Source: Parapedobacter pyrenivorans (GTDB lineage Bacteria; Bacteroidota; Bacteroidia; Sphingobacteriales; Sphingobacteriaceae). Taken from it: DNA of 64,000 nucleotides. Positions 34,791-43,618 of the stretch are shown here, in pieces. Both the position numbers and the translations under genes were made by a program. The notes under the pieces were generated by a model that did not search any database, was not told where the DNA came from, and saw only the letters and a list, made by a program, of their open reading frames with translations. Location of the stretch: the NCBI RefSeq assembly GCF_014636865.1, contig NZ_BMER01000003.1:215-64214 (forward strand), written 5' to 3'. Position 1 is the first letter of the stretch. Each line of letters starts with the position of its first letter.

Positions 34791-35612
34791 TCACCCTTTC
34801 CTGAAAAAATCGTTGAAATACAACAACTGGTACGGAATCGATTGCCGCCAATAATCCCAATTATGTGCGCCCGGTCCGGTGATGTACGTATGCGGGATGT
34901 TTCTGTCTAATAATTTCCGGTGCAGCTGTTCGTTAACTCCGTAGAAGAAATCACTCGTTCCACAATCGATTACCAAAGCCAATGCATTTGGTGTCAGGCG
35001 ATGGAGCAGGTTGATCACCGTATGATCTTCCCAACGCTCAGGATATTCGGCATAAGTTCCCAACCGTTTGGCCATATCCCAGTTCAAGGGAAAGGGTCGG
35101 ATATCTACCCCACCCGCCGTACTGCCGGCCGCACCGTATACGTCCAGGTGCCTAATGGCCAGGTACAGCGCACCGTGACCACCCATGCTCAATCCCGTTA
35201 TCGCCCGCCCGTTGCGGTTGGGGATCGTTTTGTACTGCGCATCCACCCAGGTTACGAGTTCGGTAGCAACAAACGTTTCATAGCAGAAGTTCCCATCCAT
35301 CGGGCTATCCCAGTACCAACTGCCGAACCCGCCGTCGGGACAGACAATGATCAAGCCATACCGATCGGCCATCTCCTTAATATCTGGTGCATTGTTTACC
35401 CAATCGGCGTAGTTGCCACTGTACCCGTGCAACAAGTAAACGACGGGCAACGAGTCGCGGTTAGGATAGTCATCAGGGGTAATGATAACCGTCTTGATGG
35501 TCTTGTTCATGGCGGTGCTGGCTACAGCTACCGTATCCACTTCGGCGGCGTGCAAGCACATCCCACCCACAATCAATAATGCAGTACTAAAAAGCGTTTT
35601 TATACGATTCAT
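34791..35612 (-). CDS. Secreted esterase, PF00756 (esterase D/feruloyl esterase-like)
   Basis: 273 residues with a signal peptide (TLFSTALLIVGGMCLHAA). Alpha/beta hydrolase landmarks: LLHGYSGNYADW, the nucleophile elbow GLSMGGHGAL with Ser at about 142, a DCGTSD acidic loop, and a catalytic His in PGAHNWDYW. Members of this family cleave acetyl, feruloyl or other esters on glycans or act as S-formylglutathione hydrolases; the signal peptide favours an extracytoplasmic glycan esterase. Next gene on the same strand lies 11 bp upstream. Confidence 0.88.
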   Translation of the reverse strand: MNRIKTLFSTALLIVGGMCLHAAEVDTVAVASTAMNKTIKTVIITPDDYPNRDSLPVVYLLHGYSGNYADWVNNAPDIKEMADRYGLIIVCPDGGFGSWYWDSPMDGNFCYETFVATELVTWVDAQYKTIPNRNGRAITGLSMGGHGALYLAIRHLDVYGAAGSTAGGVDIRPFPLNWDMAKRLGTYAEYPERWEDHTVINLLHRLTPNALALVIDCGTSDFFYGVNEQLHRKLLDRNIPHTYITGPGAHNWDYWRQSIPYQLLYFNDFFRKG

Positions 35613-35623
35613 TTTTGCTGGTT

Positions 35624-36508
35624 TTACAATCGCTGGTAAAAATACAAAAAGGGAGTCATTCCCAAAGCCGCTTCACTTAAGGTGTAGTAGCCGCGCCCGT
35701 CGTGCGCAAATGAGATCGCTTCCCCTTGGGGTTCAGGTTTATAGGGTAGTTTTATGGCGGGTCGGCTTAGTGCTGCCGGTATCGACTCTTTTGGCCTCCG
35801 CTTCCAGTAAAAGACTTCCATCAGACTTTTCAGGAGTATTTCGGTGCCGTCCGGGCTGATCGCTGCCGAGGTAATAAAGGTATGGGGCAGCTTTCCCACC
35901 TTACGGAGTATCATGGTGTCCACCGGAGTTTCCGGCAAATCCGAGCTGTAGATCCCCACTTCCAATTCCCTTTTGCTGATTACGTAAATGCACTTATCCT
36001 GCGGATCGAAAAACAACGATTCAGCATCCCGCGGGCCGTCTTCATACTTCAACGTAAAGGTGCGTATCTGTTCCTTCAAAATCGTATCCACGGTCAGTTT
36101 CCCTACGTCGACCACAGGTTCCTCGAAAACATGCAATTGGACGTAAGGCCGTTTCCCACGATTGTCGCCGATATCGCCCACCACCATATAATGACGCCCG
36201 TTGCGTTCCATCATTCCGATATCCTCCCAATCGCGCGCAGTAATCCCCCCCAAGTAAAACGTGGCCTTATACGCTGCCGATCTGTCGATGAGAAAAATGC
36301 GTGCTTTGTCCCCACTATCGTTGTGTGTCCAAAAATGATGCGGGTTTCCCACGGCAGCGATCAACCCCGAAGCTTCACTGATATCGGTTCTCTCTATTTT
36401 TCCCAACGCGCGGCCCGGACCGAATACTGTCGCATGATCTTGCCCCATAGCGCTTTCTGCTACCAGACAACACACCACCCACGCTATTAATTGTCGTCTT
36501 AGCCTCAT
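35624..36508 (-). CDS. Secreted protein of unknown function, propeller-like
   Basis: 294 residues from the ATG at 36508, chosen for its signal peptide (LIAWVVCCLVAESAMGQ). Contains ASGLIAAVGNPHHFWTHNDSGD, ARDWEDIGM and YVQLHVFEEP, GPRDAESLFFDPQDKCIYVISKRE: repeated beta-strand blade-like segments that suggest a beta-propeller related to SdiA-regulated or phytase-like proteins. No catalytic residues are recognised. Likely in an operon with the esterase behind it. Confidence 0.7.
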   Translation of the reverse strand: MRLRRQLIAWVVCCLVAESAMGQDHATVFGPGRALGKIERTDISEASGLIAAVGNPHHFWTHNDSGDKARIFLIDRSAAYKATFYLGGITARDWEDIGMMERNGRHYMVVGDIGDNRGKRPYVQLHVFEEPVVDVGKLTVDTILKEQIRTFTLKYEDGPRDAESLFFDPQDKCIYVISKRELEVGIYSSDLPETPVDTMILRKVGKLPHTFITSAAISPDGTEILLKSLMEVFYWKRRPKESIPAALSRPAIKLPYKPEPQGEAISFAHDGRGYYTLSEAALGMTPFLYFYQRL

Positions 36509-36549
36509 GCCGCCAAAATACAAATTAATTTCGCCCAAAACATTTTCCT

Positions 36550-36557
36550 TATCTTTG
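36550..36557 (+). promoter_or_regulatory. Candidate -7 element upstream of the MBL-rhodanese gene
   Basis: TATCTTTG matches TAnnTTTG; the start codon is 20 bp downstream. A TTG at the expected -33 position is not clear, so only the -7 element is supported. Confidence 0.45.
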
Positions 36558-36577
36558 TCTTCACAATCGCAACATAC

Positions 36578-37918
36578 ATGAATGTATACCAGTTTTACGA
36601 TAACGGACTAGCACACGCCTCCTACGCCATATTGAGTGAAGGCCAAATCGCATTGATCGACCCGGCACGCGATCCACAACCTTACCTCGATTATGCTAAG
36701 CACCACGGGGCAAAGATTTCACTCGTCATTGAAACCCACCCCCACGCCGATTTTGTGAGTTCACACCTGGAATTGCATAAACTTACCGGGGCTAATTTAT
36801 ACACCAGTCGCTTAGTCGCGGCTGAATATCCGCATATCCCGTTTGACGACGGCGACCAAATCCTGTTGGGCAATGCGTCGTTAAAAGCAATCAATACCCC
36901 CGGGCATTCACCGGATAGTATCTGCATCCTGCTGTCAGACGAATCAAACCTACCCTATGCGGTATTCACCGGTGACACGTTGTTTGTGGGAGATGTGGGT
37001 CGACCGGATCTGCGGGAAAACGTGGGGAACATCACCGAAAAGGCGGTTGCCTTAGCGCAGCAGTTGTATGCGTCCACACGGGAAAAGCTGATGACGCTAC
37101 CCGCCGATGTCATCGTGTATCCTGCCCACGGTCCCGGCTCGCTTTGCGGTAAAAACATGAGTGACGACCTGCAAAGCACCATTGGAAGAGAAATCAGTGA
37201 TAATTATGCACTGCAGCCCATGAGCGAGGAAGCCTTTGTCGCCTTAATCATGGACCAGCAGCCTTTTGTCCCGAAGTATTTCGCCTATGACGTGATGCTC
37301 AATAAAAAAGGAGCGCCCCCCTATTCAGTGGCCATCGCTGCCATTCCGACACTTAACAGCCTGGAAGAACGAACCATGGATACACTGATTGTGGATGCAC
37401 GGCCCGCGGCACAATTCAAGGCCGGACATTTGCCCGGTGCCATCAATATACCGGATGGATTACGCTTCGAGACCTGGCTTGGTTCTATCGTCAATCCCGG
37501 TGAAGTGTATTATTTATTGGCCGAAGATACCGAACAGCTGCAATTACTTACGGCGAAAGCGGCCAAGATAGGCTATGAGCAACAGGTTGCCGGACTGGCA
37601 GTGATCACGAAGGGGCCGCTGCTGTCCGCCCCGTTGGACCTGGCGAATTTCACCAATAACCAACAGGATTACACCATCGTGGATATCCGGAATCGTCAGG
37701 AAGTCGACGCCAATCCCATTTTCAACGGATCTATCAATATTCCCCTCCCCGATCTTCGTGAACACCTCCACCTATTGCCCGGCAAAAAGCCTATCGTTGT
37801 CCATTGTGCAGGGGGCTACCGTTCTGCCATCGGCTCAAGTATCATCACCGCTGCATTGCCTGATGCGGTTGTATTCGATTTGGGTTCACACATTGCCGAA
37901 TTTACAGCAGTAAGCTAA
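36578..37918 (+). CDS. Persulfide dioxygenase-like MBL fold protein fused to two rhodanese domains
   Basis: 446 residues. The first about 230 residues form a metallo-beta-lactamase domain with ETHPHADFVSSH, NTPGHSPDS, GDTLFVGDVGRPDL and HGPGSLCGK, characteristic of persulfide dioxygenases (ETHE1/CstB-like). Two rhodanese domains follow: the first (IVDARPAAQFKAGHLPGAINIP) lacks a catalytic Cys, the second ends with the active loop VHCAGGYRS. The usual THxHADH motif has F instead of the last H. Role: oxidation or transfer of sulfane sulfur. The next rhodanese gene begins inside its stop codon (TAATG). Confidence 0.9.
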   Translation: MNVYQFYDNGLAHASYAILSEGQIALIDPARDPQPYLDYAKHHGAKISLVIETHPHADFVSSHLELHKLTGANLYTSRLVAAEYPHIPFDDGDQILLGNASLKAINTPGHSPDSICILLSDESNLPYAVFTGDTLFVGDVGRPDLRENVGNITEKAVALAQQLYASTREKLMTLPADVIVYPAHGPGSLCGKNMSDDLQSTIGREISDNYALQPMSEEAFVALIMDQQPFVPKYFAYDVMLNKKGAPPYSVAIAAIPTLNSLEERTMDTLIVDARPAAQFKAGHLPGAINIPDGLRFETWLGSIVNPGEVYYLLAEDTEQLQLLTAKAAKIGYEQQVAGLAVITKGPLLSAPLDLANFTNNQQDYTIVDIRNRQEVDANPIFNGSINIPLPDLREHLHLLPGKKPIVVHCAGGYRSAIGSSIITAALPDAVVFDLGSHIAEFTAVS

Positions 37919-38415
37919 TGTGGCCATTCGTAACCTTTTTGTGCCTAACGTGGGGGCACGGGCAACAAGATTCGACCCACAACCCCGAGTTTGCCGAGCG
38001 CCTGAACAGCATCTACCGCCACAGCGTACCCGCCGTTACCGTGAGCGAATTGAAGGTCCTGATGAAGCAAGGTGTCATTGTGCTCGATACCCGTGAAAAA
38101 GATGAGTTTGACGTGAGCCACGTCAAATACGCTCGTCACGTCGGCTATATCTGGTTTGATATGCGCGAGGTCTATGACATCCCGAAAACGGATACCATCG
38201 TGGTTTACTGCGCGATTGGCAACCGGAGTGAGCGCATCGGTGAGAAGCTCCACAAAGCGGGTTACCGGCATGTCTATAATCTATTCGGCGGTATCTATGA
38301 ATGGGTCAACCAACGCAATCCGGTGTATAACAACCGCGATGTGCAAACCACAGAAGTACATGGCTATGACAAAAACTGGGCGCAGTGGCTCGATCGTGCC
38401 ACGCGTGTGTATTGA
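37918..38415 (+). CDS. Exported single-domain rhodanese
   Basis: 165 residues with a short hydrophobic N-terminus (WPFVTFLCLTWGHGQQ) and a rhodanese domain: VIVLDTREKDEFDVSHVKYARHVGYIWF and the active-site loop VVYCAIGNRSE with the catalytic Cys. Its ATG shares a base with the stop of the MBL-rhodanese gene, so they are translated together. I infer a periplasmic sulfurtransferase that feeds or relieves the sulfide-oxidising protein. Confidence 0.88.
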   Translation: MWPFVTFLCLTWGHGQQDSTHNPEFAERLNSIYRHSVPAVTVSELKVLMKQGVIVLDTREKDEFDVSHVKYARHVGYIWFDMREVYDIPKTDTIVVYCAIGNRSERIGEKLHKAGYRHVYNLFGGIYEWVNQRNPVYNNRDVQTTEVHGYDKNWAQWLDRATRVY

Positions 38416-38435
38416 CGTCGGTTTTGTTGGGTCGG

Positions 38436-39389
38436 CTATGCGATCGAAAACTCCTTAGCTGCCAGATAACGCTCGGCTTCCAGAGCCGCCATGCAACCGG
38501 TTCCGGCAGCTGTCACAGCCTGGCGATAAATGTGATCCTGTACATCACCACAGGCAAACACCCCCTCAATATTGGTACGCGTGCTATCCGGTTTGGTAAT
38601 CAGGTAACCGTTCGTATCCATATCCAATATCCCCTGGAATAACTCGGTGTTCGGTTTGTGGCCGATCGCAACGAAGAACCCTGTCACGGGAAGTACCTTC
38701 TCCTCGAGTGTCTGGTTGTTGTACACCCTCACCCCCGTTACGTTTTGTCCATCACCTACGATTTCCTTGGTTTCCGAATGATAATGTATCTCGATATTCG
38801 GTGTATTCAATACCCGATGCTGCATGGCTTTTGACGCACGGAATTCATCCCTGCGCACCAGCATGTGTACTTTATTGGTCAGCTTGGCCAGGTAAGTAGC
38901 TTCTTCTGCTGCCGTATCACCCGCTCCCACGATAGCCACATCCTGCCCCTTAAAAAAGAACCCGTCGCATACCGCACAGGCAGATACCCCGAAGCCGTTG
39001 TATTTTTGTTCGCTTTCCAGCCCAAGCCACTTGGCTGTAGCCCCTGTGGCAATGATCACTGTTTCGGCAGTGATGGTCTTCTCCGCATCTACGACTACCT
39101 TGTGCACGTCACCAGCGAAATCCACCGAGGTGATGTAACCAAACCGCACATCCGTGCCAAAGCGCTCCGCCTGCTTCCGGAAATCCTCCATCATCTGCGG
39201 CCCCTGCACGCCATCCGCATAGCCGGGAAAATTCTCCACGTCTGTGGTTTGCGTAAGCTGGCCGCCCGGTACGATACCCGTATAAAGGACGGGCTTCAAA
39301 TCAGCCCGTGCGGCATAGATTGCTGCGGTATATCCTGCCGGCCCGGAGCCGATAATCAGGCATTTTACGTGTTCGGTTTCTTGTGACAT
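38436..39389 (-). CDS. trxB: Thioredoxin reductase
   Basis: 317 residues from the ATG at 39389. FAD-binding GSGPAGYTAAIYAARA, the redox pair CAVCDG (residues about 138-143), NAD(P)-binding GAGDTAAEEA, and the C-terminal GVFACGDVQD and QAVTAAGTGCMAALEAE are all canonical. Reduces thioredoxin with NADPH in the cytoplasm. Normal length for the low-molecular-weight class. Confidence 0.97.
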   Translation of the reverse strand: MSQETEHVKCLIIGSGPAGYTAAIYAARADLKPVLYTGIVPGGQLTQTTDVENFPGYADGVQGPQMMEDFRKQAERFGTDVRFGYITSVDFAGDVHKVVVDAEKTITAETVIIATGATAKWLGLESEQKYNGFGVSACAVCDGFFFKGQDVAIVGAGDTAAEEATYLAKLTNKVHMLVRRDEFRASKAMQHRVLNTPNIEIHYHSETKEIVGDGQNVTGVRVYNNQTLEEKVLPVTGFFVAIGHKPNTELFQGILDMDTNGYLITKPDSTRTNIEGVFACGDVQDHIYRQAVTAAGTGCMAALEAERYLAAKEFSIA

Positions 39390-39411
39390 TGTAATCAATA
39401 AAAGTGAAAGG

Positions 39412-39442
39412 CAAAGGTACAGATTTACACCGCGCAATTCAA
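39412..39442 (-). promoter_or_regulatory. Promoter of trxB
   Basis: On the minus strand TTG (39442-39440), 20-bp spacer, TACCTTTG (39419-39412). The expected start of transcription leaves only about 18 nt of leader. Confidence 0.65.
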
Positions 39443-39478
39443 TAGCCGTTTGTCAAGCATCGGTAAGTATTGCGCCCG

Positions 39479-40468
39479 CTACTTCCCAAATTTCTCCTGC
39501 AGGCTTTTCAGCATATCATCCGTTATCGGGCCTGCCTTCCGCTTAGGACGCTCCTGCTGCTGTGGCCGATGGCTATAACCTTTATCCCGCGCGGGCTGAC
39601 GGACTTCAGGCGTTGGTTTTGCGGGCATTTCGGGCTTGGGAGCCACTGCACGTTGTTCCTTTTGCTTTGCCCGGAAACGTTGCCATATATTATCCAGACA
39701 CTTTTTGGTATACATCGGAAAATCGCCCTGCATCATCCACGAATAATAACTGGGTTCCATGGCAAAAACCGCTTCCACTGCACGGCCTTTATGTTTACCG
39801 AAATTGAAGACCTCCTCGCCCTGCTCGTTAAATACCATCCGGCCGGCGAAATCCACGGGGCGGCTCAGGTTGGTAAATTGATGCAGCGCTTCTACGTCAT
39901 TGACTACCGGGATGGACTTATTGCCCGATTTATCTTCCCATTCCGTATCCTGATAGCGGTCCAGCTGTGACTTCAACACTTCGTAGGTCGCTTTCACGTC
40001 GTCTTCGGCGCTATGGGCGTTATCGAGGCTCTTATCGCAATAAAAACGGTAAGCGGCTTTCAACGTGCGTTGCTCCATCTGGTGGAAGATATTTTGCACA
40101 TCCACGAAGAGCCTCCCCTCAAGGGAAAAATCCACGCCCGCACGGATAAACTCCTCCATCAGCATCGGGATGTCGAATTTATTCGAATTGTATCCCGCCA
40201 AGTCCGCATCACCGATGAAATCAGCCAATTCTGCTGCCACCTCCTTGAAGGTGGGCGCCTCCTTGATATCGCTATCGTAAATACCGTGGAATACGGACGA
40301 TTCAACAGGTATCGGAATTTCAGGGTTTATTTTCAGCGTTTTTACCGCTTCGCTACCGTCTGGCGAAACCTTCAGGATAGAAATCTCCACGATGCGGTCT
40401 GCGGATAGGTTTATGCCGGTCGTCTCCAGGTCAAAAAAAGCCAGCGGACGTTTTAATTTAAGGTTCAT
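39479..40468 (-). CDS. DEDDh 3'-5' exonuclease with DUF3820-like domain
   Basis: 329 residues. DnaQ-like exonuclease: FFDLETTGINLSADRI with the first D and E, DLAGYNSNKFDIPML for the second, and HSAEDDVKATYEVL for the catalytic His-Asp. Following at about 215-270 is FNFGKHKGRAVEAVFAMEPSYYSWM, a short DUF3820-like domain. The C-terminus is proline- and basic-rich. Similar proteins are proof-reading or RNA-processing exonucleases of Bacteroidota; the exact substrate is not known. Confidence 0.9.
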   Translation of the reverse strand: MNLKLKRPLAFFDLETTGINLSADRIVEISILKVSPDGSEAVKTLKINPEIPIPVESSVFHGIYDSDIKEAPTFKEVAAELADFIGDADLAGYNSNKFDIPMLMEEFIRAGVDFSLEGRLFVDVQNIFHQMEQRTLKAAYRFYCDKSLDNAHSAEDDVKATYEVLKSQLDRYQDTEWEDKSGNKSIPVVNDVEALHQFTNLSRPVDFAGRMVFNEQGEEVFNFGKHKGRAVEAVFAMEPSYYSWMMQGDFPMYTKKCLDNIWQRFRAKQKEQRAVAPKPEMPAKPTPEVRQPARDKGYSHRPQQQERPKRKAGPITDDMLKSLQEKFGK

Positions 40469-40496
40469 TGTATCAGTTAAAAAGACTACTCGACAA

Positions 40497-40628
40497 TCAA
40501 CTAAAGATAATTATTCCCAACAGAATACCAACCACCATAATAACATACAGTAGTATTTCATTTCCGGCAAAACGTTTGTATTTCGTCCAAAAGCTATAAT
40601 CTTCGCTATCCGGCTGTTTGATTTCCAT
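40497..40628 (-). CDS. 43-residue membrane peptide
   Basis: A 43-codon frame opens with a polar segment (EIKQPDSEDYSFWTKYKRF) and ends with one strong membrane span (ILLYVIMVVGILLGIIIF). A TACCTTTG box sits just 8 bp upstream on the same strand (40643-40636), so the start would be nearly leaderless. It is too small to have a recognised family. Confidence 0.6.
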   Translation of the reverse strand: MEIKQPDSEDYSFWTKYKRFAGNEILLYVIMVVGILLGIIIFS

Positions 40629-40679
40629 TGTGGGGCAAAGGTAAGGAATATTTTTCATCCAAAGCCTGTGTCGTTTCCA

Positions 40680-41969
40680 TCAATCATCTACGGAAGCTCC
40701 TACCAATTGCTTGAACTTCCAAGCCGTTTGATCGTTAACTGGCCCCTGCGTCTGCTTCATGATGATGCCAACTATCCCTTCTTCGGGATCAGCGAAATAC
40801 TGCGTATTGAAATATCCGCCCCACACAAATGTTCCCTCACCGCCCAGGCCACCTTTGGCCACACCCCCGGCAGTGAGTACACCGAAGGCCAGTCCGTAGT
40901 GCTGCTCAGTACCACCGAAGAGGTCGCCCGTCTGGTTGGCCATCATGGTCGCGATGGTGGTGCGGCTCAATATACGCACCCCATTCAGCTCACCGCCGTT
41001 GAGGTACAGTTGCAGGAACGTCGCATAGTCTTTCGCCGTGCTGGATAGTCCCGCTCCACCAGAAAAGAAGGCCTTGGCGCCTTTGATGGGATAATCCACG
41101 TCATAAAACGTACTCGGATAGTTAGCCCATTTGCCATTTTCCTTTTGCTGAATGGCCACCAAGCGGTCGGCTTTGCTTTCAGGCAGGTAAAACCAGGTAT
41201 CATCCATGCCCAGCGGATCGAAAAGCCGTTCCCTTAGGAAACGGTCGAATGGCATGCCCGACACCACTTCTACGAAATATCCCAATACATCCAAGCCCAT
41301 GCTATAAGTGAATTTTTCGCCCGGGTTGTGATGGAGGGGCAATTTAGCCAGTTTCTTTACGATGTCGCCGATGCGCACATCGTCAGTGGTAAACAGGTCG
41401 GTGGTACCCGCCTTTTCGTAGATCATCTTCATCCGCTCATCACCGTCGATCACGCCATAGCCCAATCCCGATGTATGGGTAAGCAAATGCCTGATGGTAA
41501 TTTCCTTATCGGCCGGCCGGGTGGTGTAGCTGGTATCGGTGTAACGGAACGATTGCAGCACCTGCGGATTCTTGAATTCGGGAATGTAGTTTGAGATCGG
41601 ATCATCCAGCTGGAATTTCCCTTCTTCCCAAAGCATCATTACAGCTGTGGCGGTGATGGCCTTGGTTTGCGAGGCAATGCGAAAAATATCGTCCGTTTGC
41701 TGTTTGCGCCCCGCTGCTGCATCCGCTGTACCGAATGCTTTGTGGTACACAATTTTACCGTTGCGGGCTATCAGGGCCACTGCGCCGGGGATATCACCGT
41801 CTGTCACGGACTTCTCGAGCATGGCGTCTATCCGGGTTAGCCGTTCGGCCGATATGCCTACGCTGCTTGGCGAAGCCGGGCTAAGCGACGGCGATTTTTT
41901 GCTGGATGGTGTTTGTGCATGGAGCGACAACGCAGCTGCAACGAACAAAAATGTGGAAAGGGTTTTCAT
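40680..41969 (-). CDS. Class C beta-lactamase-like serine hydrolase, exported
   Basis: 429 residues with a signal peptide (STFLFVAAALSLHAQ). Catalytic SxxK is in RIASQTKAITATAV (residues about 95); the tyrosine motif is YSM rather than the usual YxN, and HTSGLGYGV, FFSGGAGLSS and the closing GGYFN mark the family of beta-lactamase/transpeptidase-like esterases. These act on D-alanyl peptides or esters; substrate unknown. Single gene unit. Confidence 0.9.
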   Translation of the reverse strand: MKTLSTFLFVAAALSLHAQTPSSKKSPSLSPASPSSVGISAERLTRIDAMLEKSVTDGDIPGAVALIARNGKIVYHKAFGTADAAAGRKQQTDDIFRIASQTKAITATAVMMLWEEGKFQLDDPISNYIPEFKNPQVLQSFRYTDTSYTTRPADKEITIRHLLTHTSGLGYGVIDGDERMKMIYEKAGTTDLFTTDDVRIGDIVKKLAKLPLHHNPGEKFTYSMGLDVLGYFVEVVSGMPFDRFLRERLFDPLGMDDTWFYLPESKADRLVAIQQKENGKWANYPSTFYDVDYPIKGAKAFFSGGAGLSSTAKDYATFLQLYLNGGELNGVRILSRTTIATMMANQTGDLFGGTEQHYGLAFGVLTAGGVAKGGLGGEGTFVWGGYFNTQYFADPEEGIVGIIMKQTQGPVNDQTAWKFKQLVGASVDD

Positions 41970-42156
41970 ATTTGGGTATTACCGATGGTTATTTATGGGG
42001 GCAAATTAAGGAAATTTGCCCAATCCTGCGTGTATTTTCTCCAATTCGAAAATCATCCGAACGGCATGTGCGCATCCTTGTTGTAAAAGCGCCAACCCAT
42101 TACTATCAATAAACGGTACACCAACGTTCCTACATCTTTTCAAATAAATAGTATTT

Positions 42157-42186
42157 TATAGGGGGTTCATAGGGGAATCATAGGGG
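42157..42186 (+). repeat. Three direct repeats of (T/C)ATAGGGG at 11-bp period
   Basis: TATAGGGG at 42157, CATAGGGG at 42168 and CATAGGGG at 42179, so the period is exactly 11 bp, close to one helical turn. They lie about 84 bp upstream of the -7 box for the DUF6266 gene, where an activator could bind on one face of the helix. Confidence 0.6.
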
Positions 42187-42269
42187 TTTAATTGGTCAGA
42201 ATACCTATGAAATTACTCTTATCCATTACTAAAAAGTGGTTTATATTTTAATTAATTAAAGAGATAGTG

Positions 42270-42277
42270 TACTTTTG
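42270..42277 (+). promoter_or_regulatory. Candidate -7 element of the DUF6266 gene
   Basis: TACTTTTG fits TAnnTTTG; TTTA sits at the -33 distance (42247-42250) instead of TTTG. The ribosome binding site AGGAGA lies 7 nt before the ATG at 42305. Confidence 0.55.
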
Positions 42278-42304
42278 GATATAAACCAATTAGGAGACCA
42301 TACC

Positions 42305-42952
42305 ATGGCAATACTCAGAAACGGGCCCAACGGGGGATTCAGCGGAAAAGTAGGAAGCGTTGTTGGTTACAAATGGAAAGGGAAAGACGTCATCCGCGGA
42401 TTACCCCGGAAGAACAACCAGCCACGAAGCGAGGCACGGCTTGCCAACGAACAGGCCATGAAACTTATCATGGGGGCGCTTGCACCGCTTAAGGTCTTCA
42501 TCCGGGCGGGATTCCGGAATGCCGTGGAATCACTGGACATGACCGCATTCAACCTCGCCCTTTCGCTGAATAAAAAGCAGGCCATCAAAGGGGAATACCC
42601 CAACCTGGAAATCGAGTGGAGCAAGTTCCGGATCAGCCAGGGCGAATTGCCGGGGCTGGAGGATGTGACCGCAGCCTGGGGGGATAACGGTTTAAAACTC
42701 TCCTGGCGGGACGGCACCGGCGCAGCAAATGCATACGGCACCGACAGCCTTTCCGTTGTTGTTTATTCCCACCAGACCGAACTGTGGTACAACTTCCTCA
42801 ATAATTCGAGCCGCGATGCCCGGCAATGTAATTTGCCTGCTCACGAAAAATGGGCAGGCTCCGAAGTCGAGGTATTCCTTTCCATGGTATCTTTCGGGGG
42901 CGGGCTGGTCTCCGACAGCATGCATATCCATGTACCGGCCATCAGCACGTGA
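42305..42952 (+). CDS. DUF6266 family protein
   Basis: 215 residues. The N-terminus (GPNGGFSGKVGSVVGYKWKG, then DVIRGLPRKNNQP) is the signature of DUF6266, a family common and multi-copy in Sphingobacteriaceae. The rest is beta-rich and ends with MHIHVPA. No signal peptide. The strong SD and promoter suggest good expression. Its function is unknown. Confidence 0.88.
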   Translation: MAILRNGPNGGFSGKVGSVVGYKWKGKDVIRGLPRKNNQPRSEARLANEQAMKLIMGALAPLKVFIRAGFRNAVESLDMTAFNLALSLNKKQAIKGEYPNLEIEWSKFRISQGELPGLEDVTAAWGDNGLKLSWRDGTGAANAYGTDSLSVVVYSHQTELWYNFLNNSSRDARQCNLPAHEKWAGSEVEVFLSMVSFGGGLVSDSMHIHVPAIST

Positions 42953-42960
42953 TGTAACTA

Positions 42961-43188
42961 TCACAGCTCGTACACCATATGCTCACACGCAACCCCTGCA
43001 TTGCCCAGCAACTGCGCGATCGACTCAGCCTCGAAATCGGGCGATACAACGACGCGGAGAATCCGGTCACAATCTTCCAGATCGAAACTCCATTGCTTGA
43101 TTGACTCGACGGCCCCGAATAACATGGCCACCTGCTGTACGTGCGCTTGCGTGTGTACGCTGGTCTTGAATATGAATATCTCGGTCAT
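42961..43188 (-). CDS. Small HMA-like hypothetical protein
   Basis: 75 residues from the ATG at 43188. IFIFKTSVHTQAHVQQVAMLF and WSFDLEDCDRILRVVVSPDF suggest a ferredoxin-like fold similar to heavy-metal-associated domains, though the usual CxxC is absent. Situated between DUF6266 (convergent) and a small membrane protein next to an ECF sigma factor. Confidence 0.6.
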   Translation of the reverse strand: MTEIFIFKTSVHTQAHVQQVAMLFGAVESIKQWSFDLEDCDRILRVVVSPDFEAESIAQLLGNAGVACEHMVYEL

Positions 43189-43207
43189 CAGTATGGTATT
43201 TTCAGGG

Positions 43208-43588
43208 TTATTTATTTGATGTATCATCGACGTTATCCTTCTTTTCCGGCGCTTCGTCGACATCCCCCCAACAATGGGATCTCGATCGCATATATGCCCG
43301 CACGCGTTCTTTTTCGTCATCGCTCATCCTGTCGAATTTCTGGCGCATGGCTTTCCGCCTGCCCCATGGTCCGCCACCTTTCCCACCGCCACCGCCGAAA
43401 CCGAACAGGATTTTGCATAAAAAGAACAGCGCCATAGCCTGCCATAACGTAATGGTGCCCACGCCGAATATTACCGGCAGGGTGTAATTCCACAGGTGCA
43501 TGACGAGGAAACCTACCGCAAAAAGAAACGCGGCCGCAATTATTGGGATTAAAACGAAGCGCATTGGGCTTCTGAATAACTTTCTCAT
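43208..43588 (-). CDS. Small membrane protein next to ECF sigma factor
   Basis: 126 residues with two membrane spans (FVLIPIIAAAFLFAVGFLVM and TLWQAMALFFLCKILFGF), a glycine-rich loop, and a charged cytoplasmic tail (MSDDEKERVRAYMRSR). It follows the sigma factor after 30 bp on the same strand, so it may act as its membrane partner. It lacks a recognisable anti-sigma ZAS domain. Confidence 0.6.
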   Translation of the reverse strand: MRKLFRSPMRFVLIPIIAAAFLFAVGFLVMHLWNYTLPVIFGVGTITLWQAMALFFLCKILFGFGGGGGKGGGPWGRRKAMRQKFDRMSDDEKERVRAYMRSRSHCWGDVDEAPEKKDNVDDTSNK

Positions 43589-43618
43589 ATGATGTTCGTT
43601 TAATTACTGCTATTTCAA

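Larger units (their letters stand above)
41970..42304. other. Intergenic region between divergent genes
   Basis: 335 bp between the serine hydrolase and DUF6266 genes, divergently transcribed. It holds three direct repeats of (T/C)ATAGGGG and a -7 element for the plus-strand gene, listed separately. No further coding frame. Confidence 0.6.

Noticed and set aside
42157-42186. CRISPR array
   Set aside because: Repeats are only 8 bp with 3-bp spacing, far too short for CRISPR, and there are no cas genes.
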